Shown: positions 47,976 through 57,587 of the stretch, piece after piece
Layout of the letters: each line of letters starts with the position of its first letter
Numbering within the stretch: position 1 is the first letter of the stretch
Source of the DNA: Cladorhizidae sp. MBARI D1340-BT2
Lineage: Eukaryota; Porifera; Demospongiae; Poecilosclerida; Cladorhizidae
Direction: 5' to 3'
NCBI GenBank assembly: GCA_028752905.1
Contig: JAQNBH010000009.1
Coordinates: 46,609,165-46,673,164 of the forward strand
Length of the DNA stretch: 64,000 nucleotides
The notes under the pieces: generated by a model
What the model was told of the DNA's origin: nothing
What the model saw: only the letters and a program-made list of their open reading frames with translations
Databases searched by the model: none
Position numbers and translations under genes: made by a program

Positions 47976-48349
47976 ATCAGTTTTAAATAGGCTATGTTGC
48001 TAATACTATCTGCTGTAGGTGCAGCGCTATAAGCTAGTGCTGTGCCTACTAGTAACTGCAGTGCTCTAATACATGTCGATTCATAGCAAAAGTAGTGTCT
48101 ACATGCATGTGCATGTAACACCTTCAACCTGACAGACCACCTGCTCCCCGGCACTGTCCTTCACCCCGTGTGCCGATATACGTAGATGGGTACAGGCATT
48201 CATCAACAAATGCTATCTAAGAGGCTGACAGTGCAGTTTAGATTCTAGCATTAGACTTGGTCCGGCACTTGATGCTGAATCATTACATCATCATATCATT
48301 GCCAGGCACAATATGCACTAGGCAGGCATGAACCATCTACCTCGTATAT
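47976..48349. other. Unique intron sequence
   Basis: About 370 bp of non-repetitive sequence with no recognised exon. An acceptor-like ATTGCCAG ends at 48,304, but the phase-1 frame stops within ten codons. Confidence 0.5.
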
Positions 48350-49200
48350 AGAGATCCTGGGGGGCAGACTTTAGCTTCTGTGTGTAGAGATCTGGAGGGC
48401 AGACTTTAGCTTCTGTGTGTAGAGATCTTGGGGGCAGACTTTAGCTTCTGTGTGTAGAGATCTGGAGGGCAGACTTTAGCTTCTGTGTGTAGAGATCTGG
48501 GGGGCAGACTTTAGCTTCTGTGTGTAGAGATCTGGGGGGCAGACTTTAGCTTCTGTGTGTAGAGATCTGGGGGGTAGAGATCTGGGGGGCAGACTTTAGC
48601 TTCTGTATATAGAGATCTGGGGGGCAGACTTTAGCTTCTGTGTGTAGAGATCTGGGGGGTAGAGATCTGGGGGGCAGACTTTAGCTTCTGTATATAGAGA
48701 TCTGGGGGGCAGACTTTAGCTTCTGTGTGTAGAGATCTGGGGGGTAGAGATCTGGGGGGCAGACTTTAGCTTCTGTATATAGAGATCTGGGGGGCAGACT
48801 TTAGCTTCTGTGTGTAGAGATCTAGTGGGGGGCAGACTTTAGCTTCTGTGTGTAGAGATCCTGGGGGGCAGACTTTAGCTTCTGTCCGTAGAGATCTGGG
48901 GGGCAGACTTTAGCTTCTGTGTGTAGAGATCTGGGGGGCAGACTTTAGCTTCTGTGTATACAGATCTGGGGGGCAGACTTTATCTTCTGTGTGTAGAGAT
49001 CTGGGGGGCCGACTTTTGTAGAGATCTGGGGGGCAGACTTTAGCTTCTGTGTGTAGGGATCTGGGGGGCAGACTTTAGCTTCTGTGTGTAGAGATCTGGA
49101 GGGCAGACTTTAGCTTCTGTGTGTAGAGATCTGGGGGGTAGAGATCTGGGGGGCAGACTTTAGCTTCTGTGTGTAGAGATCTGGGGGGCTGACTTTAAGC
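48350..49200. repeat. Minisatellite, 35-bp unit, about 24 copies
   Basis: 35-bp units contain GGCAGACTTTAGCTTCTGTG and AGAGATCTGGGG. An extra 16-bp AGAGATCTGGGGGGT partial unit recurs at about 48,569, 48,655 and 48,741, marking an 86-bp higher-order repeat present three times, and again near 49,135. Confidence 0.95.
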
Positions 49201-49429
49201 TAGTGGAACTGTTGTTGTTGTTGCTGTTGTTGCTGTTGTTGCAGCCGCTGCTGATGTTGCTGTTGTTGTTGTTGTTGTTGTTGCTGTTGTGCATACCTAT
49301 GTATGTATGTAAGCTTGGCAAGCAGCCAGTAGTCGATGCTTCTTTCATGTCCTCTCTTACCTGCTGCAAACAATAACTCGACAGTGAGAGATTCTTTAAA
49401 GAAACAAAGTCCTCTTCAATCTCTTTCAG
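49201..49429. repeat. Trinucleotide (GTT/GCT)n tract and unique spacer
   Basis: About 85 bp of GTTGTTGCTGTTGTTGC-type repeat at 49,205-49,290, with one GCAGCCGCTGCTGATG interruption. The minus strand reads as an Asn/Ser-rich peptide and is not called a gene. The rest to 49,429 is unique, ending in a pyrimidine-rich TCTCTTTCAG. Confidence 0.85.
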
Positions 49430-50040
49430 TCTCCCTCCCCTAGCTGGTGTACTGGAGTGGTCTAGCTGTGAGGGTGCTGGGAGCTTGCAGTCTCCCTCCC
49501 CTAGCTGGTGTATTCTGGAGTGGTCTAGCTGTGAGGGCAGTCTCCCTCCCCTAGCTGGTGTATTCTGGAGTGGTCTAGCTGTGAGGGCAGTCTCCCTCCC
49601 CTAGCTGGTGTATTCTGGAGTGGTCTAGCTGTGAGGGTGCTGGGAGCTTGCAGTCTCCCTCCCCTAGCTGGTGTATTCTGGAGTGGTCTAGCTGTGAGGG
49701 TGCTGGGAGCTTGCAGTCTCCCTCCCCTAGCTGGTGTATTCTGGAGTGGTCTAGCTGTGAGGGTGCTGGGAGCTTGCAGTCTCCCTCCCCTAGCTGGTGT
49801 ATTCTGGAGTGGTCTAGCTGTGAGGGTGCTGGGAGCTTGCAGTCTCCCTCCCCTAGCTGGTGTATTCTGGAGTGGTCTAGCTGTGAGGGTGCTTGGAGCT
49901 TGCAGTCTCCCTCCCCTAGCTGGTGTATTCTGGAGTGGTCTAGCTGTGAGGATGCTGGGAGTTTTCAGTCTTCCTCCCCTAGCTGGTGTATTCTGGAGTG
50001 GTCTAGCTGTGAGGGTGCTGGGAGTTTCAGTCTTCCTCCT
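49430..50040. repeat. Minisatellite, 63-bp unit (46-bp short form), about 11 copies
   Basis: Units contain TCTCCCTCCCCTAGCTGGTG and GAGTGGTCTAGCTGTGAGGG. The short form lacks the GTGCTGGGAGCTTGC segment. Each unit has a pyrimidine tract followed by CCCTAG, again acceptor-like. The array directly follows a TCTCTTTCAG at 49,420-49,429. Confidence 0.95.
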
Positions 50041-50424
50041 GTGTTGCCTGGCAGTAGTCGAAGCCCTTCAAACTTGAGTCTATGCTTCAGGCATTTCCCC
50101 CTCTCTTGTACTGAAATAACTCTGCCCCTCCTCCCCCACGCATTATAAATAGTTATGATGTTGGTAATCAAGTAGTGGCTTCTGTGGCAAGCATTTCTAT
50201 GGTAACCATGGGTTTTTATATTTCATCTTGAAACTTTAAATATGACTAATCTATCTCATAATAGGTCTGACCTATTATGCAAATTAGAACTAGACAAATA
50301 AGGTAATTTGCATATTTGCTTTCATCAAGTTATAGAGCAGTTCTCCAACTCTAATTGAAGCTAAGTTTCTGGCCCAACACCTATTCCAGTTTATAGAAGT
50401 GTGAAGAGAAAGATTGATGCTATT
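50041..50424. other. AT-rich unique intron sequence with two octamer motifs
   Basis: Unique sequence of low GC. It contains ATGCAAAT at 50,277-50,284 and its inverse ATTTGCAT at 50,306-50,313, plus the palindrome ATGGTAACCAT at about 50,199-50,209. No coding content is recognised. Confidence 0.6.
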
Positions 50425-50835
50425 TTAGTTTTGAAAATGATCTTACACTATTGTAACCTACACAACACATGGTCCAGTAAGTATAGCAATAAATGATCTT
50501 ACACTATTGCAACCTACACAACACATGGTCCAGTAAGTATAGCAATAAATGATCTTACACTATTGCAACCTACACAACACATGGTCCAGTAAGTACAGCT
50601 AGCTGGTGTAATAAATGATCTTACACTATTGCAACCTACACAACACATGGTCCAGTAAGTACAGCTAGCTGGTGTAATAAATGATCTTACACTATTGCAA
50701 CCTACACAACACATGGTCCAGTAAGTATAGCTAGCTGGTGTAATAAATGATCTTACACTATTGTAACCTACACAACACATGGTCCAGTAAGTACAGCTAG
50801 CTGGTGTAATAAATGATCTTACACTATTGCAACCT
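50425..50835. repeat. Tandem repeat, 56-66-bp unit, about 6 copies
   Basis: Units contain GATCTTACACTATTGCAACC and ACACATGGTCCAGTAAGTA. Longer units add GCTAGCTGGTG. Each unit holds a strong donor-like CCAGTAAGTA. The last unit leads straight into the next array at ACCTACATGATT. Confidence 0.92.
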
Positions 50836-52385
50836 ACATGATTTAGTAGTCCTCCAAGTGTTCATAAGTGTGCATGATTTAGTAGTCCTCCAAGTGTTCA
50901 TAAGTGTGCATGATTTAGTAGTCCTCCAAGTGTTCATGAGTGTGCATGATTTAGTAGTCCTCCAAGTGTTCATGAGTGTGCATGATTTAGTAGTCCTCCA
51001 AGTGTTCATAAGTGTGTATGATTTAGTAGTCCTCCAAGTGTTCATAAGTGTGCATGATTTAGTAGTCCTCCAAGTGTTCATGAGTGTGCATGATTTAGTA
51101 GTCCTCCAAGTGTTCATGAGTGTGCATGATTTAGTAGTCCTCCAAGTGTTCATAAGTGTGTATGATTTAGTAGTCCTCCAAGTGTTCATGAGTGTGCATG
51201 ATTTAGTAGTCCTCCAAGTGTTCATGAGTGTGCATGATTTAGTAGTCCTCCAAGTGTTCATAAGTGTGCATGATTTAGTAGTCCTCCAAGTGTTCATAAG
51301 TGTGCATGATTTAGTAGTCCTCCAAGTGTTCATAAGTGTGCATGATTTAGTAGTCCTCCAAGTGTTCATGAGTGTGCATGATTTAGTAGTCCTCCAAGTG
51401 TTCATGAGTGTGCATGATTTAGTAGTCCTCCAAGTGTTCATAAGTGTGCATGATTTAGTAGTCCTCCAAGTGTTCATGAGTGTGCATGATTTAGTAGTCC
51501 TCCAAGTGTTCATAAGTGTGCATGATTTAGTAGTCCTCCAAGTGTTCATGAGTGTGTATGATTTAGTAGTCCTCCAAGTGTTCATAAGTGTGTATGATTT
51601 AGTAGTCCTCCAAGTGTTCATGAGTGTGCATGATTTAGTAGTCCTCCAAGTGTTCATGAGTGTGCATGATTTAGTAGTCCTCCAAGTGTTCATAAGTGTG
51701 CATGATTTAGTAGTCCTCCAAGTGTTCATGAGTGTGCATGATTTAGTAGTCCTCCAAGTGTTCATGAGTGTGCATGATTTAGTAGTCCTCCAAGTGTTCA
51801 TGAGTGTGCATGATTTAGTAGTCCTCCAAGTGTTCATGAGTGTGCATGATTTAGTAGTCCTCCAAGTGTTCATAAGTGTGCATGATTTAGTAGTCCTCCA
51901 AGTGTTCATGAGTGTGCATGATTTAGTAGTCCTCCAAGTGTTCATAAGTGTGCATGATTTAGTAGTCCTCCAAGTGTTCATGAGTGTGCATGATTTAGTA
52001 GTCCTCCAAGTGTTCATGAGTGTGCATGATTTAGTAGTCCTCCAAGTGTTCATAAGTGTGTATGATTTAGTAGTCCTCCAAGTGTTCATGAGTGTGCATG
52101 ATTTAGTAGTCCTCCAAGTGTTCATGAGTGTGCATGATTTAGTAGTCCTCCAAGTGTTCATGAGTGTGCATGATTTAGTAGTCCTCCAAGTGTTCATAAG
52201 TGTGCATGATTTAGTAGTCCTCCAAGTGTTCATGAGTGTGCATGATTTAGTAGTCCTCCAAGTGTTCATAAGTGTGTATGATTTAGTAGTCCTCCAAGTG
52301 TTCATAAGTGTGCATGATTTAGTAGTCCTCCAAGTGTTCATAAGTGTGTATGATTTAGTAGTCCTCCAAGTGTTCATAAGTGTAT
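50836..52385. repeat. Minisatellite, 36-bp unit, about 43 copies
   Basis: 36-bp units contain CATGATTTAGTAGTCCTCCA and AGTGTTCATAAGTGTG. The only common changes are CATAAG/CATGAG and GCATG/GTATG. The unit is a multiple of three, so frames of more than 500 codons are open on both strands with a 12-residue period. These are shadows. Confidence 0.97.
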
Positions 52386-52756
52386 GCTAAATGAAATAGT
52401 TTTGTTCGTGTGTGTGTGTGTATTGTGTGTTGCTATCGGAGAACTCCACCCCTTGGTAGAGGGTTAGCCACAGCCTCCCTCAATGGTTTGCTAGCAGCTG
52501 CAGGAGAACTCGAGAACTAATGACATCATATGTAAATAGTTATTCAGCAACATTCAATCATTAACCTACTATTTACAAACTCCATAACTAATACATACAC
52601 ACTAAGAGAGAGAGAGAGACACCCATTTATTGCATGGCCTACGAGCAAGGGATGGCCTGGAGATCAGCACCTGGTCCAGTTATAGGCCACTGCTGTTGTC
52701 ATCTCTCATGCCACACCAAACATGACCCCCTTTGCTGGTCTTTAGTAAAAGATACC
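52386..52756. other. Unique intron sequence
   Basis: A short (GT)n run, unique sequence with TGACATCA near 52,520, and an AGAGAGAGAGAG run near 52,605. No exon or gene is recognised. Confidence 0.5.
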
Positions 52757-54050
52757 TAGTCCTGTGCTCGTGGACTTGTCTGATGGTGTCCTGTGCTCGT
52801 GGACTTGTCTGATGGTGTCCTGTACTCGTGGACTTGTCTGATGGTGTCCTGTACTCGTGGACTTGTCTGATGGTGTCCTGTGCTCGTGGACTTGTCTGAT
52901 GGTGTCCTGTGCTCGTGGACTTGTCTGATGGTGTCCTGTGCTCGTGGACTTGTCTGATGGTGTCCTGTACTCGTGGACTTGTCTGATGGTGTCCTGTGCT
53001 CGTGGACTTGTCTGATGGTGTCCTGTGCTCGTGGACTTGTCTGATGGTGTCCTGTACTCGTGGACTTGTCTGATGGTGTCCTGTGCTCGTGGACTTGTCT
53101 GATGGTGTCCTGTGCTCGTGGACTTGTCTGATGGTGTCCTGTGCTCGTGGACTTGTCTGATGGTGTCCTGTACTCGTGGACTTGTCTGATGGTGTCCTGT
53201 GCTCGTGGACTTGTCTGATGGTGTCCTGTGCTCGTGGACTTGTCTGATGGTGTCCTGTACTCGTGGACTTGTCTGATGCTGTCCTGTACTCGTGGACTTG
53301 TCTGATGGTGTCCTGTGCTCGTGGACTTGTCTGATGGTGTCCTGTACTCGTGGACTTGTCTGATGGTGTCCTGTGCTCGTGGACTTGTCTGATGGTGTCC
53401 TGTGCTCGTGGACTTGTCTGATGGTGTCCTGTGTTCGTGGACTTGTCTGATGGTGTCCTGTACTCGTGGACTTGTCTGATGGTGTCCTGTGCTCGTGGAC
53501 TTGTCTGATGGTGTCCTGTGCTCGTGGACTTGTCTGATGGTGTCCTGTGCTCGTGGACTTGTCTGATGGTGTCCTGTGCTCGTGGACTTGTCTGATGGTG
53601 TCCTGTGTTCGTGGACTTGTCTGATGGTGTCCTGTACTCGTGGACTTGTCTGATGGTGTCCTGTGCTCGTGGACTTGTCTGATGGTGTCCTGTGCTCGTG
53701 GACTTGTCTGATGGTGTCCTGTGTTCGTGGACTTGTCTGATGGTGTCCTGTACTCGTGGACTTGTCTGATGGTGTCCTGTGCTCGTGGACTTGTCTGATG
53801 GTGTCCTGTGCTCGTGGACTTGTCTGATGGTGTCCTGTGCTCGTGGACTTGTCTGATGGTGTCCTGTGCTCGTGGACTTGTCTGATGGTGTCCTGTGTTC
53901 GTGGACTTGTCTGATGGTGTCCTGTACTCGTGGACTTGTCTGATGGTGTCCTGTACTCGTGGACTTGTCTGATGGTGTCCTGTGCTCGTGGACTTGTCTG
54001 ATGGTGTCCTGTGCTTGTGGACTTGTCTGATGGTGTCCTGCTGCTCGTGA
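52757..54050. repeat. Minisatellite, 29-bp unit, about 44 copies, with 290-bp higher-order repeat
   Basis: 29-bp units contain GTGGACTTGTCTGATGGTGT. The variable base triplet reads GCTC, ACTC or GTTC. GTTC units occur at about 53,431, 53,605, 53,721 and 53,895, with spacing 174, 116 and 174 bp, so a ten-unit (290-bp) block is duplicated. No minus-strand frame of the unit contains a stop, which explains a 513-codon open frame. Confidence 0.96.
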
Positions 54051-54129
54051 ACTTGTCTGGCAGTGGGCTGCCGTAGCCAAGGAATGCTGGGAGTGTTTCT
54101 GTTGGTATGAGGACCAACACAACACAGCC

Positions 54130-54770
54130 TTGGAGTTTGAAGCTGCTAGCACAGGGGGTTTGAAGCTGCTAACACAGGGGGTTTGAAGCTGCCAGCACAG
54201 GGGGTTTGAAGCTGCCAGCACAGGGGGTTTGAAGCTGCCAGCACAGGGGGTTTGAAGCTGCTAGCACAGGGGGTTTGAAGCTGCCAGCACAGGGGGTTTG
54301 AAGCTGCCAGCACAGGGGGTTTGAAGCTGCTAACACAGGGGGTTTGAAGTTGCCAGCACAGGGGGATGAAGTTGCTAACACAGGGGGTTTGAAGCTGCTA
54401 GCACAGGGGGTTTGAAGCTGCCAGCACAGGGGGTTTGAAGCTGCCAGCACAGGGGGTTTGAAGCTGCTAGCACAGGGGGTTTGAAGCTGCCAGCACAGGG
54501 GGTTTGAAGCTGCCAGCACAGGGGGTTTGAAGCTGCCAGCACAGGGGGTTTGAAGCTGCTAGCACAGGGGGTTTGAAGCTGCTAACACAAGGGGTTTGAA
54601 GCTGCTAACACAGGGGGTTTGAAGCTGCTAGCACAGGGGGTTTGAAGCTGCCAGCACAGGGGGGTTGAAGCTGCTAACACAGGGGGTTTGAAGCTGCCAG
54701 CACAGGGGGGTTGAAGCTGCTAACACAGGGGGATTGAAGCTGCTAACACAGGGGGGTTTGAAGCTGCTGG
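54130..54770. repeat. Minisatellite, 23-bp unit, about 28 copies
   Basis: 23-bp units contain GCTGCCAGCACAGGGGGTTT. Variation is GCCAGC/GCTAGC/GCTAAC. The minus strand reads as a Leu/Ala/Ser/Pro/Cys repeat. It is not treated as a gene. Confidence 0.95.
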
Positions 54771-55229
54771 GTGAGCTTGTCCTTAGCTACGGGGTGATGG
54801 GCCTCCTGTCAGACCCTGTACCAAATTCCTATGCCATATACAGCACATACACAAGTGACATGATTGCTTTTAAAACTGCGTATTAATATCTGCGCATTGA
54901 TCTTATTCTGTTGAAACAAACTCAGCTGTTGGCCATTATCATCTCGCTAGCCTCGATGTTGCTGGTGCTGCATCAGCAGAAGTTAGATGAGTTTCTCTTT
55001 GTAAGAGCTGTTTTTGGGGGTGTTATTTCTGGAGACTTGTCAGTTCCATCTGCAACAGGGTACTTGATTATAAGATAGCCCAAAGGATGGGGGGCGGGGT
55101 GGGGGCGGGGCAGCTGTAGCTGACCTTATAAGAAGGAAGGAATGCTTTACATCAGCTGCAAGTGGAAGTAGACACGAGTCCTCTCCAGATTTGCAATAGT
55201 GAGATTGTTGGTGCAGTATGTGGAAGCAA
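54771..55229. other. Unique intron sequence with strong G-quadruplex motif
   Basis: Unique sequence. At 55,089-55,110 the plus strand has four G runs of 6, 4, 5 and 4 separated by single bases (C, T, C), a canonical quadruplex pattern and GC-box-like. A phase-1 acceptor candidate AACTCAG ends near 54,928, but the frame soon stops. Confidence 0.7.
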
Positions 55230-56590
55230 TGCTCACTAGTGATGGTGGGCAGTGCCATGCTCATAGCTCACTAGTGATGGTGGCCATCCTCATAGCTCAC
55301 TAGTGATGGTGGGCAGTGTCATGCTCATAGCTCACTAGTGATGGTGGCCATGCTCATAGCTCACTAGTGATGGTGGGCAGTGCCATGCTCATAGCTCACT
55401 AGTGATGGTGGCCATGCTCATAGCTCACTAGTGATGGTGGGTAGTGCCATGCTCATAGCTCACTAGTGATGGTGGCCATGCTCATAGCTCACTAGTGATG
55501 GTGGCCATGCTCATAGCTCACTAGTGATGGTGGGTAGTGCCATGCTCATAGCTCACTAGTGATGGTGGCCATGCTCATAGCTCACTAGTGATGGTGGCCA
55601 TGCTCATAGCTCACTAGTGATGGTGGCCATCCTCATAGCTCACTAGTGATGGTGGGCAGTGTCATGCTCATAGCTCACTAGTGATGGTGGGTAGTGCCAT
55701 GCTCATAGCTCACTAGTGATGGTGGCCATGCTCATAGCTCACTAGTGATGGTGGGCAGTGCCATGCTCATAGCTCACTAGTGATGGTGGCCATGCTCATA
55801 GCTCACTAGTGATGGTGGGCAGTGCCATGCTCATAGCTCACTAGTGATGGTGGCCATGCTCATAGCTCACTAGTGATGGTGGGCAGTGCCATGCTCATAG
55901 CTCACTAGTGATGGTGGCCATGCTCATAGCTCACTAGTGATGGTGGGCAGTGCCATGCTCATAGCTCACTAGTGATGGTGGCCATGCTCATAGCTCACTA
56001 GTGATGGTGGGCAGTGCCATGCTCATAGCTCACTAGTGATGGTGGCCATGCTCATAGCTCACTAGTGATGGTGGGCAGTGCCATGCTCATAGCTCACTAG
56101 TGATGGTGGGCATGCTCATAGCTTACTAGTGATGGTGGGCAGTGCCATGCTCATAGCTCACTAGTGATGGTGGGTAGTGTCATGCTCATAGCTCACTAGT
56201 GATGGTGGCCATGCTCATAGCTCACTAGTGATGGTGGCCATGCTCATAGCTCACTAGTGATGGTGGCCATGCTCATAGCTCACTAGTGATGGTGGGCAGT
56301 GCCATGCTCATAGCTTACTAGTGATGGTGGGCAGTGCCATGCTCATAGCTCACTAGTGATGGTGGCCATGCTCATAGCTCACTAGTGATGGTGGGCAGTG
56401 CCATGCTCATAGCACACTAGTGATGGTGGGCAGTGCCATGCTCATAGCACACTAGTGATGGTGGCCATGCTCATAGCTCACTAGTGATGGTGGCCATGCT
56501 CATAGCTCACTAGTGATGGTGGCCATGCTCATAGCTCACTAGTGATGGTGGGCAGTGCCATGCTCATAGCTCACTAGTGATGGTGGGTAG
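55230..56590. repeat. Minisatellite, alternating 35/29-bp units, about 43 copies
   Basis: Units contain CATAGCTCACTAGTGATGGT followed by either GGGCAGTGCCATG or GGCCATG. The long and short forms alternate over much of the array, giving a 64-bp double unit. Some stretches have several short units in a row. Confidence 0.95.
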
Positions 56591-57153
56591 CCAAGAATGT
56601 TGCCTCTTGAGACTAATTTAGTAAAGGGTCTGGGAACAGACTAGGAGGGTGAGGGGGGGGTGTCACTTTCAATTGGAGTCAACCCAATACTCTCCGCTGA
56701 CTCTATATATGTCTACTCTCTAATGACTACGTCTACTCTCTGATGACTATAAACGCTCTATTCTCTGATGGCTCTATATGTCTACTCTCTGATGATTCTA
56801 TAGATGTTTACTCACTGATGCTCTATTCTCTGAATGATGATTCTATGTCTACCCATGTCTACTCTCTGATGACTCTATATACATCTACTCTCTGATGACT
56901 CTATATATGCTCTACTCTCTGATGACTCTATATATGCTCTACTCTCTGATGACTCTATATACATCTACTCTGACAAATATATATTCTACCCTCTGATTCT
57001 ATATATTCTACTCTCTGATTCTATATATTCTACTCTCTGATTCTATATAGGTCTACTCTCTTGATGACTCTATAAATGTCTACTGTGATGACTCTATATG
57101 TGTATGTCTGCATCCTATATAATATTGGCGCGGCACTTCTCCTTGTCTTGCAG
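56591..57153. repeat. Spacer and degenerate 25-bp repeat before the tentative last exon
   Basis: From about 56,695 to 57,105 there is a diverged array of units with CTACTCTCTGATGACTCTAT. It is pyrimidine-rich and runs to about 50 bp before the acceptor at 57,153. Bases 56,591-56,694 are unique with an eight-G run. Confidence 0.85.
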
Positions 57154-57209
57154 GGCCTGACTATTCAGCTACTGGCAGTGCACACAAGTCCACCTCAGAA
57201 ATCTTATAG
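57154..57209 (+). CDS. TTC28: Tentative last exon of the TTC28-like gene
   Basis: After CTTCTCCTTGTCTTGCAG, the best acceptor downstream of exon F, the phase-1 frame reads Gly-PDYSATGSAHKSTSEIL and then TAG at 57,207. It would end the protein at about 1,883 residues, without the long Ser/Pro-rich tail of vertebrate TTC28. The 18 residues show no clear homology. I see no AATAAA within the next 2.7 kb, so the exon could be wrong or another exon may be missing. An alternative candidate after AACTCAG (54,928) also stops after about 22 codons. Confidence 0.35.
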
Positions 57210-57267
57210 GAGCTCCATTGTGTCCTCTCTCTTGTGGACCTTCCTGCCTGCACTTGCAATGCTTGCA

Positions 57268-57268
<1 letters not shown>

Positions 57269-57314
<46 letters not shown>

Positions 57315-57341
57315 CACTACTACTACTACCACTACTACTGC
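57269..57341. repeat. (ACT)n trinucleotide repeat
   Basis: About 24 ACT triplets with two ACC interruptions, just downstream of the tentative stop codon. If the last exon is right, this lies in its 3' untranslated region. Confidence 0.95.
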
Positions 57342-57587
57342 AACTGCTTCTGTTGCAATTCCTCCTCTGCTTCATCTCTGTGTTTTATATTCCTAACGTT
57401 TGTTGTCTAATATCAGGCAGGGGCTCTCAGCTAATGTGACCAGTCTAATTTGTTATAAGTTTAACACCTCCTCTGCTGTGACCAAGGCTATATATATATG
57501 TTTATATATATAACACTCGTATATACATATTATATAGCTTTTATTGAATGACGATGTTTATAATATGCATGGGCAGCACAACCAGCT
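57342..57587. other. AT-rich spacer
   Basis: Unique sequence with a TATATATATATG dinucleotide stretch near 57,490. No feature recognised. Confidence 0.5.

Larger units (their letters stand above)
14237..57209 (+). other. TTC28: TTC28-like gene, overall model of seven exons
   Basis: The exons are 14242-14427, 25268-25415, 25542-30079, 30605-30778, 45353-45667, 45970-46204 and tentatively 57154-57209. All introns are GT-AG. The junction phases agree (0, 1, 0, 0, 0, 1) and the total is 1,884 codons including the stop. Alignment from memory with vertebrate TTC28 is continuous from the first TPR to the post-CHAT region, except that a short segment between exons E and F and the long Ser-rich C-terminal tail of about 600 residues are not found. 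Vertebrate TTC28 is a midzone/midbody scaffold needed in cytokinesis. The same role here is inference. The 5' end may lie outside the window. Confidence 0.8.

Noticed and set aside
49160..49369. Asn-rich minus-strand frame
   Set aside because: Translation of a GTT/GCT trinucleotide tract with no supporting context.
50813..52390. Frames of 525 (+) and 517 (-) codons
   Set aside because: 36-bp repeat with a 12-residue period, open on both strands at once, which is typical of a shadow.
52680..54221. 513-codon minus-strand frame with a 29-residue period
   Set aside because: The 29-bp unit has no stop in any minus frame, so the frame stays open by composition. Variable sites change residues freely (His/Tyr, Ala/Val), showing no coding constraint.
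54929..55000. Alternative last exon after AACTCAG
   Set aside because: Weaker pyrimidine tract than the 57,153 site, no homology, and the frame stops after about 22 codons. Kept only as an alternative.
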